Positions 23,020 through 31,978 of a DNA stretch of 64,000 bases are shown in pieces. Numbering within the stretch: position 1 is the stretch's first letter; each line of letters opens with the position of its first letter. The DNA lies in contig NZ_JANUGU010000001.1 in the NCBI RefSeq assembly GCF_024753145.1, positions 1-64,000 on the forward strand, given 5' to 3'. The position numbers and the translations under genes are program-made. This DNA is from Massilia terrae. GTDB taxonomy: Bacteria > Pseudomonadota > Gammaproteobacteria > Burkholderiales > Burkholderiaceae_D. The notes beneath the pieces are model-generated. The model saw only the letters and a list, made by a program, of their open reading frames with translations. It did no database searches and had not been told where the DNA came from.

Positions 23020-23214
23020 GTCCGCTTTGATAGCGCTGATATCATCTTCAAGCCGTTGCGTGCTTCCATCCCTCCATCATAGACGGCGAACGGTGCTCCG
23101 CAAGACTTCATTTGTCGTCGTCAGGCGGCAATGTTCTCCAGCGTGCGCCAGACCACGGAACACGCTGAAATCCCGATCTAACCTGCGCATATACAGTTTG
23201 CAAAGGAGATCGCC

Positions 23215-23379
23215 ATGCCCACTGGATCCAGTCCCAAGCGTGAACGCGAGTACAAGGAAATCGAGCAGAAGTTCGAGAAGGAACACCGCTATCCCGGCCG
23301 CGAGAAGGAAGTGGCCGCGCGCATCGTGAACAAACAGCGTGCCGAACACGGCGAAACCAAGTCGTCGAAGTCGAAATAA
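23215..23379 (+). CDS. Small charged protein, plasmid-stabilisation-like
   Basis: This 54-residue, strongly charged protein begins MPTGSSPKREREYKEIEQ and contains REKEVAARIVNKQRAEHGE. The pattern of a basic N-terminus, a glutamate-rich middle and the motif ARIVNKxRAEHGE resembles small proteins often annotated as plasmid stabilisation proteins; their true role is unclear. The start is well supported by AAAGGAG, eight bases upstream. It stands alone, 97 bp before the MarC-family gene. Confidence 0.7.
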   Translation: MPTGSSPKREREYKEIEQKFEKEHRYPGREKEVAARIVNKQRAEHGETKSSKSK

Positions 23380-23476
23380 GCCAAGCTGCGCCGCGGCCCA
23401 GCGCCGCCGGCGCGCCTTCATCGGGTCGACCATATCGGTTAATATCGGACAGTTAAGTTTGCTGCCGATATAAGAA

Positions 23477-24073
23477 ATGACCCAAAGCTTTCTCCAGACC
23501 TTCATTCTCCTCTTGCTCGTGACCGACCCGTTCGGCAACGTGCCCATCTTCGTCACCGCGCTCAACGCCGTGCCGTCCCGGCGCCGGCCGCGCATCGTGG
23601 TGCGCGAGTGCCTGATCGCCTTCCTGTTGCTGCTCGTGTTCATGTTCTTCGGCCGTCACTTCCTGACGGCGCTGAACCTGACCGAAGTCTCGCTGCGCAT
23701 CGGCGGCAGCGTGATCCTGCTGCTGATCGCGATCCGCATGGTGTTCCCGCATCCCGATGGCGTACTCGGCCGCACCGAAGGCGGCGAGCCCTTCATCGTG
23801 CCGCTCGCGATTCCGGCGCTGGCCGGTCCGTCCGCGCTGGCGACGGTGCTGCTGTTCACCTCCAACAGCAAGGAGGAGGTGATGATCCACGTGGCCGCGC
23901 TGGCGGCCGTGCTGGCGGTGTGGCTGGTGGTGTTTCTGAGCGCCGACCGCCTGCAGCGCCTGCTCGGCGCCCAGGTGATGACCGCCTTCGAGCGCCTGAT
24001 GGGGCTGATCCTGACGGCGATGTCGATCGAGATGCTGCTCGGCGGCGTGCGCGCCTTCATCAAAACCTTATAA
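23477..24073 (+). CDS. MarC/YhgN-family integral membrane protein
   Basis: This is a 198-residue inner-membrane protein with six predicted helices. The first carries LLLVTDPFGNVPIFV, the diagnostic N-terminal signature of the MarC family; IPALAGPSALATVLLF is the matching mid-protein half repeat. MarC was once linked to multiple antibiotic resistance, but the function of the family is not established. No strong ribosome-binding site precedes the ATG. The AraC-type regulator gene begins nine bases downstream, so the two may be cotranscribed. Confidence 0.88.
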   Translation: MTQSFLQTFILLLLVTDPFGNVPIFVTALNAVPSRRRPRIVVRECLIAFLLLLVFMFFGRHFLTALNLTEVSLRIGGSVILLLIAIRMVFPHPDGVLGRTEGGEPFIVPLAIPALAGPSALATVLLFTSNSKEEVMIHVAALAAVLAVWLVVFLSADRLQRLLGAQVMTAFERLMGLILTAMSIEMLLGGVRAFIKTL

Positions 24074-24082
24074 GCGGTATTG

Positions 24083-24913
24083 ATGAAAACCTCGCTCCAC
24101 GTACCGCAGGGCGAGCTGGCCGAAGCCGTCATGGGCATCGGCTTCATTTCCACGGTGGACGAGACGTGGCCGCCGGCGCAGCCGCGCCTGAACCGCTTTC
24201 CGGCCATGGTCTACTGCGGCCTGACGATGTTCTGCGAAGGCCACGTGGCGCTGCTGGGGGAGGGCGAGGCGCCGCCGCGGCCGATTGGCGACTGGATCAT
24301 CTCCGGCCCGCGCACCCGGCCCGTCACCTCGGTCACGCTGGCGCCGCTGTGCTGCCTCGAAGTCATTTTCCATCCCGATGCGTTCGCGGCGCTGACCGGC
24401 CAGTCACCGGCCGCATTGCAGGACCGCGACGAGCCGGCCGCCGACTGGCTGGCCGATGAATGGCAGGCGTGGCCGCAGGCGCTGCGCGAGCGCGCCGGCG
24501 ACGAAGCCGCGCAAGCCGCATGGATCGAGGCCTGGCTGGCGCCGCGCTGGAAGGCCGCGCGCGGCCGCTGGAACCGCGGCCTGGGCGACAGCCTGCGCCA
24601 CATCGCGCGCCGCACCGTGGCCGCGACCGTGCGCACCTTCGATGTCGGCGAGCGCCAGATGCAGCGCCAGTTCCGCGCCCAGGTCGGCCTGACGGCGGCC
24701 CAGGCGCGGCGCCTGCAGCGCATGAACGAAGCCGTGTACGCCCTGCGCAGCGGTGGCGCCGACGGCGACTCGCTGGCGGCGCTCGCCGCGGAGCTGGGCT
24801 ACGCGGACCAGGCGCACATGGCGCGCGAGCTGCGTGCGCTGACCGGCCTGCCGCCATCGCTGCTGAGCGAACGGATCGAATCGGACCCGGACTACTGGCC
24901 CTATCGCATGTAG
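24083..24913 (+). CDS. AraC-family transcriptional regulator
   Basis: This 276-residue regulator has an N-terminal sensor region with a conserved beta-barrel look (FCEGHVALLGEGEAPPRPIG, ISGPRTRPVTS) and a C-terminal AraC helix-turn-helix from about residue 180. There FDVGERQMQRQFRAQVGLTA forms the first recognition unit and LAAELGYADQAHMARELRAL the second. The N-terminal type resembles the DUF6597 sensors. An adjacent TTG at 24080 is an alternative start. The target is unknown; the MarC-family gene directly upstream and the glycosyltransferase directly downstream are candidates. Confidence 0.85.
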   Translation: MKTSLHVPQGELAEAVMGIGFISTVDETWPPAQPRLNRFPAMVYCGLTMFCEGHVALLGEGEAPPRPIGDWIISGPRTRPVTSVTLAPLCCLEVIFHPDAFAALTGQSPAALQDRDEPAADWLADEWQAWPQALRERAGDEAAQAAWIEAWLAPRWKAARGRWNRGLGDSLRHIARRTVAATVRTFDVGERQMQRQFRAQVGLTAAQARRLQRMNEAVYALRSGGADGDSLAALAAELGYADQAHMARELRALTGLPPSLLSERIESDPDYWPYRM

Positions 24914-24967
24914 GCGCATGTCGGATTTGTTCAAGCCGCGCACGCCTCGCGCGGTACAGAATCGGGC

Positions 24968-26212
24968 ATGAAATTCACTTTCGTTACCTATGGCACCGAT
25001 GGCGATACGCGGCCGCTGGTCGCACTCGCCGGTGAGCTGATCGGCCGCGGCCACCAGGTCCACCTGCTTTCCGATATCTCAGGCGCAGCGCTGGCGCGTG
25101 CCCATGGCGTTCCGTTCACGGCGCTGGCCGGCAGTATGCGAGACAGCGTGCTGCCCGGCGGCGCGCTGTCGGCGATCATGCAGGACGGCGGCGACTTCGC
25201 GCGCATCACCAGGGCTTGCGCGCAGATAGCGAAGGACAACACGGCCGCGTGGATGGCTACCACGCGCGAGGTGGCTCAGGGCAGCGACGTGCTGCTGTTC
25301 GCCGGTCTCGCCGCCTTCGTCGGCCTTGCCGTGGCCGAGGAGCTGGACATACCTTGCATCGGCGCGGCGATGTGGCCGATGACGCCGACCCGCGAATTCG
25401 CCGCCGCCTTCATGCGGCCGCGCCGCCTGCCCGGCTGGGCCAACCGCATGACGCACCAGCTCTTTACAGCCTTGACCTGGACGCTGTTCCGGCCCGCGGT
25501 GAACGCCGCGCGCCGGCAGCTGTTTGGCGCCGCGCCGCGACGCCGCATGTGGCAGGGCTACCCGGTGCTGTACGGCTGCTCGCCCGCGCTGGTCCCGCGC
25601 CCGGCTGACTGGCCCGCCAACGTCGAACTGTGCGGCGCCTGGCGCTTGCCGCTGGCGCCCGATTGGCAAGCGCCGGAGGAGTTGGCGCACTTCCTCGCGG
25701 CCGGCGCGCCGCCCGTGTATGTCGGCTTCGGCAGCATGGCCGGGTTCGACCGCGCCAAGCTGCTGCGGGCGCTGGTCGACGCCGTGGGGCCGCGCCGCGT
25801 ACTGTTCTATCCCGGCTGGAGCGGCATCGACCTGTCGCAGCTGCCTCCCAACTTCCACGTGCTGCGGGACACGCCGCACGACTGGCTGTTCCCGCGCACC
25901 TCGCTGGTCGTGCATCACGGCGGCGCGGGCACCACGCATGCGGCCGCGCGCGCAGGCGTTCCCTCGGTTGTGGTTCCATTCGCCGGCGACCAGTTCTTTT
26001 GGGCCAGCCGGGTGCAGGAAGCGGGGATCGGCAGGGCACGCGGCGCTGCAAGGGTCCTCGACGGGGATGCATTGATGCGGATGATGGAGGCGGCGACCAC
26101 GCCCTCGGCGCGCCGCAATGCCTGCGCCATGGCCGCGCGCATGCGGCACGAGGACGGCGTGGGGCACGCGGCGGATCGGCTGCTCGGTGGAGCCGCGGCA
26201 CGATTGCGCTGA
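24968..26212 (+). CDS. GT1-type glycosyltransferase (UDP-sugar dependent)
   Basis: This 414-residue GT-B fold enzyme is of the sterol or macrolide glucosyltransferase type. The N-terminal acceptor domain begins KFTFVTYGTDGDTRPLVALA. The C-terminal nucleotide-sugar domain contains YVGFGSMAGFDR and the donor-binding signature HHGGAGTTHAAARAGVPSV followed by PFAGDQFFWA. Acceptor and sugar cannot be deduced. It follows the AraC-type regulator after 54 bp on the same strand; functional linkage is unproven. Confidence 0.87.
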   Translation: MKFTFVTYGTDGDTRPLVALAGELIGRGHQVHLLSDISGAALARAHGVPFTALAGSMRDSVLPGGALSAIMQDGGDFARITRACAQIAKDNTAAWMATTREVAQGSDVLLFAGLAAFVGLAVAEELDIPCIGAAMWPMTPTREFAAAFMRPRRLPGWANRMTHQLFTALTWTLFRPAVNAARRQLFGAAPRRRMWQGYPVLYGCSPALVPRPADWPANVELCGAWRLPLAPDWQAPEELAHFLAAGAPPVYVGFGSMAGFDRAKLLRALVDAVGPRRVLFYPGWSGIDLSQLPPNFHVLRDTPHDWLFPRTSLVVHHGGAGTTHAAARAGVPSVVVPFAGDQFFWASRVQEAGIGRARGAARVLDGDALMRMMEAATTPSARRNACAMAARMRHEDGVGHAADRLLGGAAARLR

Positions 26213-26261
26213 ACGTCGCGCGCCGAAGCCGGGCGTTAGGCGGCGCAGGAAGAATGTGGAC

Positions 26262-26801
26262 TCAGGCTGTGCGGACGGCGCGCGCCTTCAGCCATTCCTC
26301 GCGCGTCATCTGGTAGCGCGCGCACAGCATCTCGTACCAGGTTTCATCGCCAACGTAGCGCATGCCCAGCTTCTCCATCACGTGTGAGGAAGCCTTGTTG
26401 GCCGGATCGCAGACGGCGCACAGCAGCGGCACTTCAAGCTCCTCGAACGCGAACGCCGCCATGCGCTGCGCCGCTTCGGACGCGAAGCCCTGGCCCCATT
26501 TGTCCTTGCGCAGGCGCCAGCCGGTTTCGTGCGGGTTGCTCGGCTCGCGGCCGAGGTACTGGATGCAGCCGGCGCCGATGATCTCGCCGCTGCTCTTCTC
26601 GATGAAGCTCCACCACGAGAAACCGTAGCGCGCCCAGCGTTCCTGGACGCGCTCGATCATCGCCCAGGTGTCGTCCTCGGTGTCCGGCCTGCCCGTGATG
26701 TAGCGCATCACATCGGGGTCGCTGTTCATCGCGAACAGGCCATCGAAGTGCGCATCGCACATCGGTTCCAGGCGCAGGCGCGGAGTGTCGAGGATCGTCA
26801 T
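26262..26801 (-). CDS. GNAT-family N-acetyltransferase (RimJ/RimL type)
   Basis: This 179-residue acetyltransferase shows the start TPRLRLEPMCDAHFDGLF typical of RimJ/RimL proteins. The acetyl-CoA pyrophosphate loop region WRLRKDKWGQGFASEAAQRM is motif A, and DPANKASSHVMEKLGM is motif B. The substrate could be a ribosomal protein N-terminus or a small molecule. It is read divergently from nothing nearby: it follows the POT transporter gene on the same minus strand, nine bases apart, so cotranscription with the transporter is likely. Confidence 0.87.
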   Translation of the reverse strand: MTILDTPRLRLEPMCDAHFDGLFAMNSDPDVMRYITGRPDTEDDTWAMIERVQERWARYGFSWWSFIEKSSGEIIGAGCIQYLGREPSNPHETGWRLRKDKWGQGFASEAAQRMAAFAFEELEVPLLCAVCDPANKASSHVMEKLGMRYVGDETWYEMLCARYQMTREEWLKARAVRTA

Positions 26802-26810
26802 GGCGCTGGC

Positions 26811-28319
26811 TTAGTTGTGGGCGCTGTGCTGCGCCGACAGCTTGCGCATCAGCGGCAGCGCCGCCAGTGCGATCACCGTGCAGATGATCGCTCCCACGCC
26901 AAGCTTGTTGAACAGGCTGGTGTAGATCGGCAGGGTTTGCAGCGGATCGGTCAGGTCCTTCGGCACGCTGGCCAGGTTGGCCACCAGGCCGCCCAGGTAT
27001 TGCGAGATGCCGGTCGAGACGAAGTAGGCGCCCATCATGAAGCCACTCATGCGCTCCGGTACGTAGCGCGCCACCATCGCCAGGCCCAGGCCGGACACCA
27101 GCAGTTCACCCAGCGAGTAGAAACCGTAACCCCAGATCATGATCCACGACGAGGTCTTGCCGGCGACCGCGAACTGGCCGGCCACGCCGTAGATGAAGAA
27201 GCCGACCGCCACCACCGAGAAGCCGAGCGCGAACTTGGCGGCGATCGACAGGTCCTTGCCGCTGTTGCCGGCCTTGGTGTAGATCCACGCCAGCACCGGC
27301 GACAGCACCATGATCCAGATCGCATTCAGTGCCTGGAACTGCGCCGGCGACCAGTCGAACAGGTGCATGCCGAACAGCGAGAAGTCGAGGTTCACGTTAC
27401 GCAGCGCGAACAGCGACAGCGAGGTCGACATCTGCTGGTAGAAGATGAAGAAGAACACCGTCTGCAAGGTCAGCACCAGCGCCGCGACCAGGCCGGAGCG
27501 CTCGCTCGGTTCGCTCTTGCGGATCAGGTGGATGAAGATGCCCAGCACCACGATGCCGGCGAGGTAGACGAAGGCGCGCGCCAGGCTCTGGTATTCCAGG
27601 ATCACCGCCGACAGGCCGACGGCGACCACGCCGCCGCCGAGCACCATGCCCAGCTTGCCGTAGTCGAGCGGCTGGCGGTCCGGTGGCGAGCCGAGATGGT
27701 GGATGGTCTGGCGCATCATCAAGACATTGAACAGGCCGAGGATCAGGCCGACGCTGCACACCGCGAACGCGACGTGCCAGCCGAGTTCATTGCCGTAGGT
27801 GGCATTGACGTAGTCCTTGATCCAGGGCGTGGCCAGCATCGAGAAGGTCGAGCCGACGTTCACCGACATGTAGTAGATGGTGAAGGCGCTGTCGATCTTG
27901 GAATCGTCGCCTTCGTAATTCTTGCGCACCAGGTTGGCGTTGTTCGGCTTGAACAGGCCGTTGCCGACCACCACCACGCCGAGGGCGGAGAACAGGAACC
28001 AGGTGTTTTCGGTGGGAACCGCCATCAGCGCGTAGCCGACGGTCAGGATCATCGCGCCCAGTACGGCGCTGCGCTTGGTGCCGAGCACCTTGTCGCCGAT
28101 CCAGCCGCCGATGGCCGGTGCGACGTAGATCAGGGCCGCCGCCGCGCTCCACACCAGGTTGGCGCGGCTGTCGTCGAAGCCGAGGCGCTGCACCATGTAG
28201 TACACGATCAGCGCTTGCATGCCGTAGTAGCCGAAGCGTTCCCACAGCTCGATCAGCACCAGCGTCATGAACGATCGGGTCTGCGATACAGTCCGCGCTG
28301 GCAAGATTTCAGGTTTCAT
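26811..28319 (-). CDS. POT-family proton-dependent oligopeptide transporter
   Basis: This is a 502-residue inner-membrane proton symporter for di- and tripeptides (DtpA/YjdL type). The POT signature is visible early: ELWERFGYYGMQALIVYYMV, matching the conserved ExxERFxYY, then APAIGGWIGDKVLGTKR. The second family motif is FTIYYMSVNVGSTFSM. About fourteen hydrophobic helices follow. The upstream region to 28617 is shared with the divergent PEP-CTERM protease gene. The GNAT gene downstream is probably in the same transcript. Confidence 0.92.
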   Translation of the reverse strand: MKPEILPARTVSQTRSFMTLVLIELWERFGYYGMQALIVYYMVQRLGFDDSRANLVWSAAAALIYVAPAIGGWIGDKVLGTKRSAVLGAMILTVGYALMAVPTENTWFLFSALGVVVVGNGLFKPNNANLVRKNYEGDDSKIDSAFTIYYMSVNVGSTFSMLATPWIKDYVNATYGNELGWHVAFAVCSVGLILGLFNVLMMRQTIHHLGSPPDRQPLDYGKLGMVLGGGVVAVGLSAVILEYQSLARAFVYLAGIVVLGIFIHLIRKSEPSERSGLVAALVLTLQTVFFFIFYQQMSTSLSLFALRNVNLDFSLFGMHLFDWSPAQFQALNAIWIMVLSPVLAWIYTKAGNSGKDLSIAAKFALGFSVVAVGFFIYGVAGQFAVAGKTSSWIMIWGYGFYSLGELLVSGLGLAMVARYVPERMSGFMMGAYFVSTGISQYLGGLVANLASVPKDLTDPLQTLPIYTSLFNKLGVGAIICTVIALAALPLMRKLSAQHSAHN

Positions 28320-28529
28320 TAGGTCCCCTTGTCAATATCGGGCCGCTTGCCGGTTGTGCCGGTGTCTCCCAGCGGCGATTGTGGGATGCTACGCGACAGA
28401 AAGTGAAGATGCAATGCTGAAAGGACCATTGCAGTCCAATCGGTTTGTCTGTCGGGAAACTTTACATGAGGCTATTCTCGCGCGAGTGTTAATTCCCTAA
28501 CTCTTTGAATAAAAGCATTTTTTTCTTGC

Positions 28530-28545
28530 TGGCATGGCTCGTGCT
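28530..28545 (+). promoter_or_regulatory. Sigma-54-type -24/-12 promoter of the PEP-CTERM protease gene
   Basis: The sequence TGGCATGGCTCGTGCT has GG (28531-28532) and GC (28543-28544) exactly ten bases apart, as required for RpoN promoters (TGGCAC-N5-TTGCT type). It lies about 75 bp before the gene start. The upstream 28430s hold an imperfect inverted repeat (GGACCATTGCAGTCC) that could be an activator site. Confidence 0.6.
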
Positions 28546-28617
28546 TTTAAGCACCAACACCTGCGGTCGACGCTGAACTCGGCCGTAAAACGCATTACCC
28601 AAACCCAAGGACAAAAA

Positions 28618-29694
28618 ATGCACAAGCTTTTGCACTTCAAAAAAATGATGGGTGTCGCGCTCTCGCTGGGCGCGCTGATCGGCGCCGCGCACGCCAACGC
28701 TTCCATCATCGCCGACAGCACGGTCGTCCCGGCCATCACCTCCGGCGCGCTGCCGGATTCGCCCGGCGCCCGCGTCGATCCGAACGGCCCGGCGGCGATG
28801 TACTCAGGCGTGGTGAGCATCAATATCGTCTACAGCGGAAAATCGTTTATTTGCACGGGCGCACTGGTCGGCAAGCGTACTGTTGTGTCGGCGGGGCACT
28901 GCGTCGACACGACCGGCAACGGCGACCTGATCGACCTTAGCCAGCAAGGCAATAGCGTGCGTGTCGTTTTCAACAACAGCGCCACGCCCGGCGCCTACAC
29001 GCTGATCAGCGCGTCGGCGGTGAGCATGAATCCGGACTACCACGGCTTCGGCCACTGCCCGGTCGGCGTGGACAGTTTCTGCGTGAACGATGACGTCTCG
29101 GTGATCACGCTGGCCAAGGATGCTCCCGCCAACGCCCAGATCTACGGGATCGCCAACAACGACATGGAGGCCGGCCAGCAAGTCACGATGGTCGGCTACG
29201 GCACCTCGGGCAATGGCGTGGACGGTTTTAACGTCGCGCCAAGCTTCTTCACCAAGCGCTCGGGAGGCAATGTGATGGACCTGTTCGACCTGAACGACGA
29301 ACAGGGCTTCGTGGCCGGGCACAAGGAGGTGTGGTACGCGGACTTCGACGGCAATGGCGTCGATACCTTCTGCACGATGTTCAACGTGTGCACGGCGGCG
29401 CTGGGGAACAGCGTGGAGTCTGGCATCGGTGGCGGGGATTCCGGCGGTCCGTCCTTCATCAACCTGAACGGGCAACTGACACTGGCGGCGACCAATACCT
29501 TTACTGGTTACTTCGACGGGCAGACGCCGGGGACTTTTGGCACTTACCTCGGCGGCATCGTGCTCGGGACCTACCAGCAGTACCTGATGAACGCGAGCGT
29601 AGACGCGCTGACCTTTGTGCCGGAGCCGGGCAGTTTTGCGTTGCTGGGACTGGGCGTCGTGATGCTGCTGCGTGCGCGCCGGCGTGTGGGTTAA
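28618..29694 (+). CDS. PEP-CTERM-anchored trypsin-like serine protease
   Basis: This is a secreted S1-family protease of 358 residues. A signal peptide (to about residue 28, GAAHANA) precedes the protease domain. The catalytic triad is visible: His94 in SAGHC, Asp159 in NDDVSVITL and Ser275 in GGGDSGGPS. The C-terminus is a PEP-CTERM sorting signal, VPEPGSF, then a hydrophobic helix and RARRR, which marks it for processing by an exosortase and display with exopolysaccharide. Exosortase genes are not in this window. The ATG at 28618 is chosen because the signal peptide begins there; an in-frame upstream ATG at 28534 sits on the sigma-54 -12 element. Confidence 0.88.
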   Translation: MHKLLHFKKMMGVALSLGALIGAAHANASIIADSTVVPAITSGALPDSPGARVDPNGPAAMYSGVVSINIVYSGKSFICTGALVGKRTVVSAGHCVDTTGNGDLIDLSQQGNSVRVVFNNSATPGAYTLISASAVSMNPDYHGFGHCPVGVDSFCVNDDVSVITLAKDAPANAQIYGIANNDMEAGQQVTMVGYGTSGNGVDGFNVAPSFFTKRSGGNVMDLFDLNDEQGFVAGHKEVWYADFDGNGVDTFCTMFNVCTAALGNSVESGIGGGDSGGPSFINLNGQLTLAATNTFTGYFDGQTPGTFGTYLGGIVLGTYQQYLMNASVDALTFVPEPGSFALLGLGVVMLLRARRRVG

Positions 29695-29719
29695 GCCAGC
29701 GCTAAGACCATGAATACCG

Positions 29720-29747
29720 TCGTTCCCGCGAACGCGGGAACGACGTT
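29720..29747. repeat. Perfect REP palindrome in convergent gap
   Basis: A single perfect GTCGTTCCCGCG / CGCGGGAACGAC palindrome lies between the protease gene and the convergent uvrB. T-rich sequence follows on the plus side, so it may also end transcription. Confidence 0.8.
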
Positions 29748-29778
29748 CTTTATTTACTTTTTACTTGGTGCTGGTGGA

Positions 29779-31878
29779 TTATTTGCCGAGCATCGACACG
29801 ACGTTATCCGCCCCCGGCGCGCCAAACGCCTGCTGCTTCAGCACGTGCAGCTGATCGCGCACCTGCGCTGCCTTCTCGAACTCGAGGTTCTTGGCGTGAT
29901 CGACCATGAGCTTCTCGAGCCGCTTGATCTCCTTGCTGATCTGCTTTTCGCTCATCGCCTCGACCTTCGCGGTCTCTTCCGACGCGCTCTCCAGCCGCTG
30001 CTTGGCCGCAGCCGCGCTGTAGACGCCGTCGATCATTTCCTTGATCTTCTTCTGCACACCCTTCGGCGTGATCCCGTTCGCCTCGTTGAACGCGATCTGC
30101 TTGGCGCGCCGGCGCTCGGTCTCGTCGATCGCGCGCTTCATCGAATCCGTGATCCGGTCAGCGTACAGGATCGCGACACCGTTCAGGTTACGCGCCGCGC
30201 GGCCCACGGTCTGGATCAGCGAGCGCTCCGAACGCAGGAAGCCTTCCTTGTCCGCGTCCAGCACCGCGACCAGCGACACCTCCGGCAGGTCCAGGCCCTC
30301 GCGCAGCAGGTTGATGCCGACCAGGACGTGGAAGGTGCCAAGGCGCAGGTCACGCAGGATCTCCACGCGCTCCACGGTGTCGATATCGCTGTGCAGGTAG
30401 CGCACCTTGATGCCGTGGTCCGAGAGGTACTCGGTCAGCTGCTCGGCCATGCGCTTGGTCAGCGTGGTGACCAGCACGCGCTCGTCCTTGGCGATGCGGT
30501 CGTGGATCTCGCTCATCAGGTCGTCGACCTGCGACAGGGCAGGGCGCACGATGATCTGCGGGTCCACCAGGCCGGTCGGACGCACCACCTGCTCGACCAC
30601 GTTGTCGGCGTGCTCGTTCTCGTAATCGGCCGGCGTGGCCGACACGAACACGGTCTGCCGCATCTTGCTCTCGAACTCCTGGAACTTGAGCGGCCGGTTG
30701 TCCAGCGCCGACGGCAGGCGGAAGCCGTAGTCGACCAGGTTCACCTTGCGCGAACGGTCGCCGTTGTACATCGCATTGAGCTGGCCGACCAGCACGTGCG
30801 ACTCGTCCATGAACATCAGCGCGTCTTTCGGCAGGTAGTCCACCAGCGTCGGCGGCGGCTCGCCCGGCATCGATCCGGACAGGTGGCGCGAATAGTTCTC
30901 GATGCCCTTGGTGAAGCCGACTTCGGCCAGCATCTCCAGGTCGAAGCGCGTGCGCTGTTCGAGGCGCTGCGCTTCCAGCAGCTTGCCTTCCTGGTTGAAG
31001 AATTCGAGGCGGTCGCGCAGCTCGGCCTTGATCGAATCCACCGCGCGCAGCACGGTCGCACGCGCCGTCACGTAGTGCGAACCGGGGTACACGGTGAAGC
31101 GCGGGATCTTCTGCTTCACGCGGCCGGTGAGCGGGTCGAACAGCTGCAGCGATTCGATTTCGTCGTCGAACATCTCGACGCGGATCGCGAGCTCCGCGTG
31201 CTCCGCCGGGAAGATGTCGATGGTGTCGCCGCGCACGCGGAAGGTGCCGCGGCCGAAGTCCATCTCGTTGCGCGTGTACTGCATCTGGATCAGGCGCGCG
31301 ATCACGTCGCGCTGCGCCACCTTGTCCTTGGCGCGCAGCGTCAGGATCATCTTGTGGTACTCGTTCGGGTTGCCGATACCGTAGATCGCGGACACGGTGG
31401 CGACGATGACCACGTCCCGCCGCTCCATCAGCGACTTGGTGCACGACAGGCGCATCTGTTCGATGTGCTCGTTGATCGACGAGTCCTTTTCGATGAACAG
31501 GTCGCGCTGCGGTACGTAGGCTTCCGGCTGGTAGTAGTCGTAGTAGCTGACGAAGTACTCGACCGCGTTCTCGGGGAAGAATTCGCGGAACTCCGCATAC
31601 AGCTGGGCCGCCAGCGTCTTGTTCGGCGCGAATACGATCGCGGGCCGGCCGCAACGCGCGATCACATTGGCCATCGTGTAGGTCTTGCCGGAGCCGGTCA
31701 CGCCCAGCAGGGTCTGGTACATCAGGCCGTCGTCGATGCCCTCGACCAGGCCTGCGATCGCGGTCGGCTGGTCGCCCGCCGGTTCGAAAGGCTGGTGCAG
31801 TTTGAACGGCGAGTTGGGGAAGGTGAGGACGTTCGGAGCCGGTGCGTTTGCAACAGATAAATCAGCCTTGCCTGTCAT
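29779..31878 (-). CDS. uvrB: Excinuclease ABC subunit UvrB
   Basis: UvrB is the helicase-like damage-verification subunit of nucleotide excision repair. The Walker A motif is [14 protein letters not shown], followed by the beta-hairpin region with [12 protein letters not shown]. Helicase motifs DESHV and [17 protein letters not shown] follow, and the C-terminal UVR coiled-coil reads [20 protein letters not shown]. The length of 699 residues is usual. It is divergent from tyrB across a 100-bp gap. I saw no LexA box there. Confidence 0.97.
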   Translation of the reverse strand: MTGKADLSVANAPAPNVLTFPNSPFKLHQPFEPAGDQPTAIAGLVEGIDDGLMYQTLLGVTGSGKTYTMANVIARCGRPAIVFAPNKTLAAQLYAEFREFFPENAVEYFVSYYDYYQPEAYVPQRDLFIEKDSSINEHIEQMRLSCTKSLMERRDVVIVATVSAIYGIGNPNEYHKMILTLRAKDKVAQRDVIARLIQMQYTRNEMDFGRGTFRVRGDTIDIFPAEHAELAIRVEMFDDEIESLQLFDPLTGRVKQKIPRFTVYPGSHYVTARATVLRAVDSIKAELRDRLEFFNQEGKLLEAQRLEQRTRFDLEMLAEVGFTKGIENYSRHLSGSMPGEPPPTLVDYLPKDALMFMDESHVLVGQLNAMYNGDRSRKVNLVDYGFRLPSALDNRPLKFQEFESKMRQTVFVSATPADYENEHADNVVEQVVRPTGLVDPQIIVRPALSQVDDLMSEIHDRIAKDERVLVTTLTKRMAEQLTEYLSDHGIKVRYLHSDIDTVERVEILRDLRLGTFHVLVGINLLREGLDLPEVSLVAVLDADKEGFLRSERSLIQTVGRAARNLNGVAILYADRITDSMKRAIDETERRRAKQIAFNEANGITPKGVQKKIKEMIDGVYSAAAAKQRLESASEETAKVEAMSEKQISKEIKRLEKLMVDHAKNLEFEKAAQVRDQLHVLKQQAFGAPGADNVVSMLGK

Positions 31879-31978
31879 GCTTTCAGACCTTTGCTAGAAT
31901 GGTAGTCCGCCTGCGGCACTGCAACACGCAGGAGCTGCTGTCTATACAACCGCTGCGAACCCGACCAAGTTTAACACG

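Noticed and set aside
26529-28322. Long plus-strand open frame antisense to the POT transporter
   Set aside because: The transporter has the full family signature; the antisense product is low-complexity and His/Gln-rich.
29710-31860. Long plus-strand open frame antisense to uvrB
   Set aside because: uvrB is complete and unmistakable on the minus strand; the other frame is a compositional artefact.
31879-31978. LexA box in the uvrB-tyrB gap
   Set aside because: No CTGT-N8-ACAG pattern is present in the 100-bp gap, although uvrB is SOS-regulated in E. coli.
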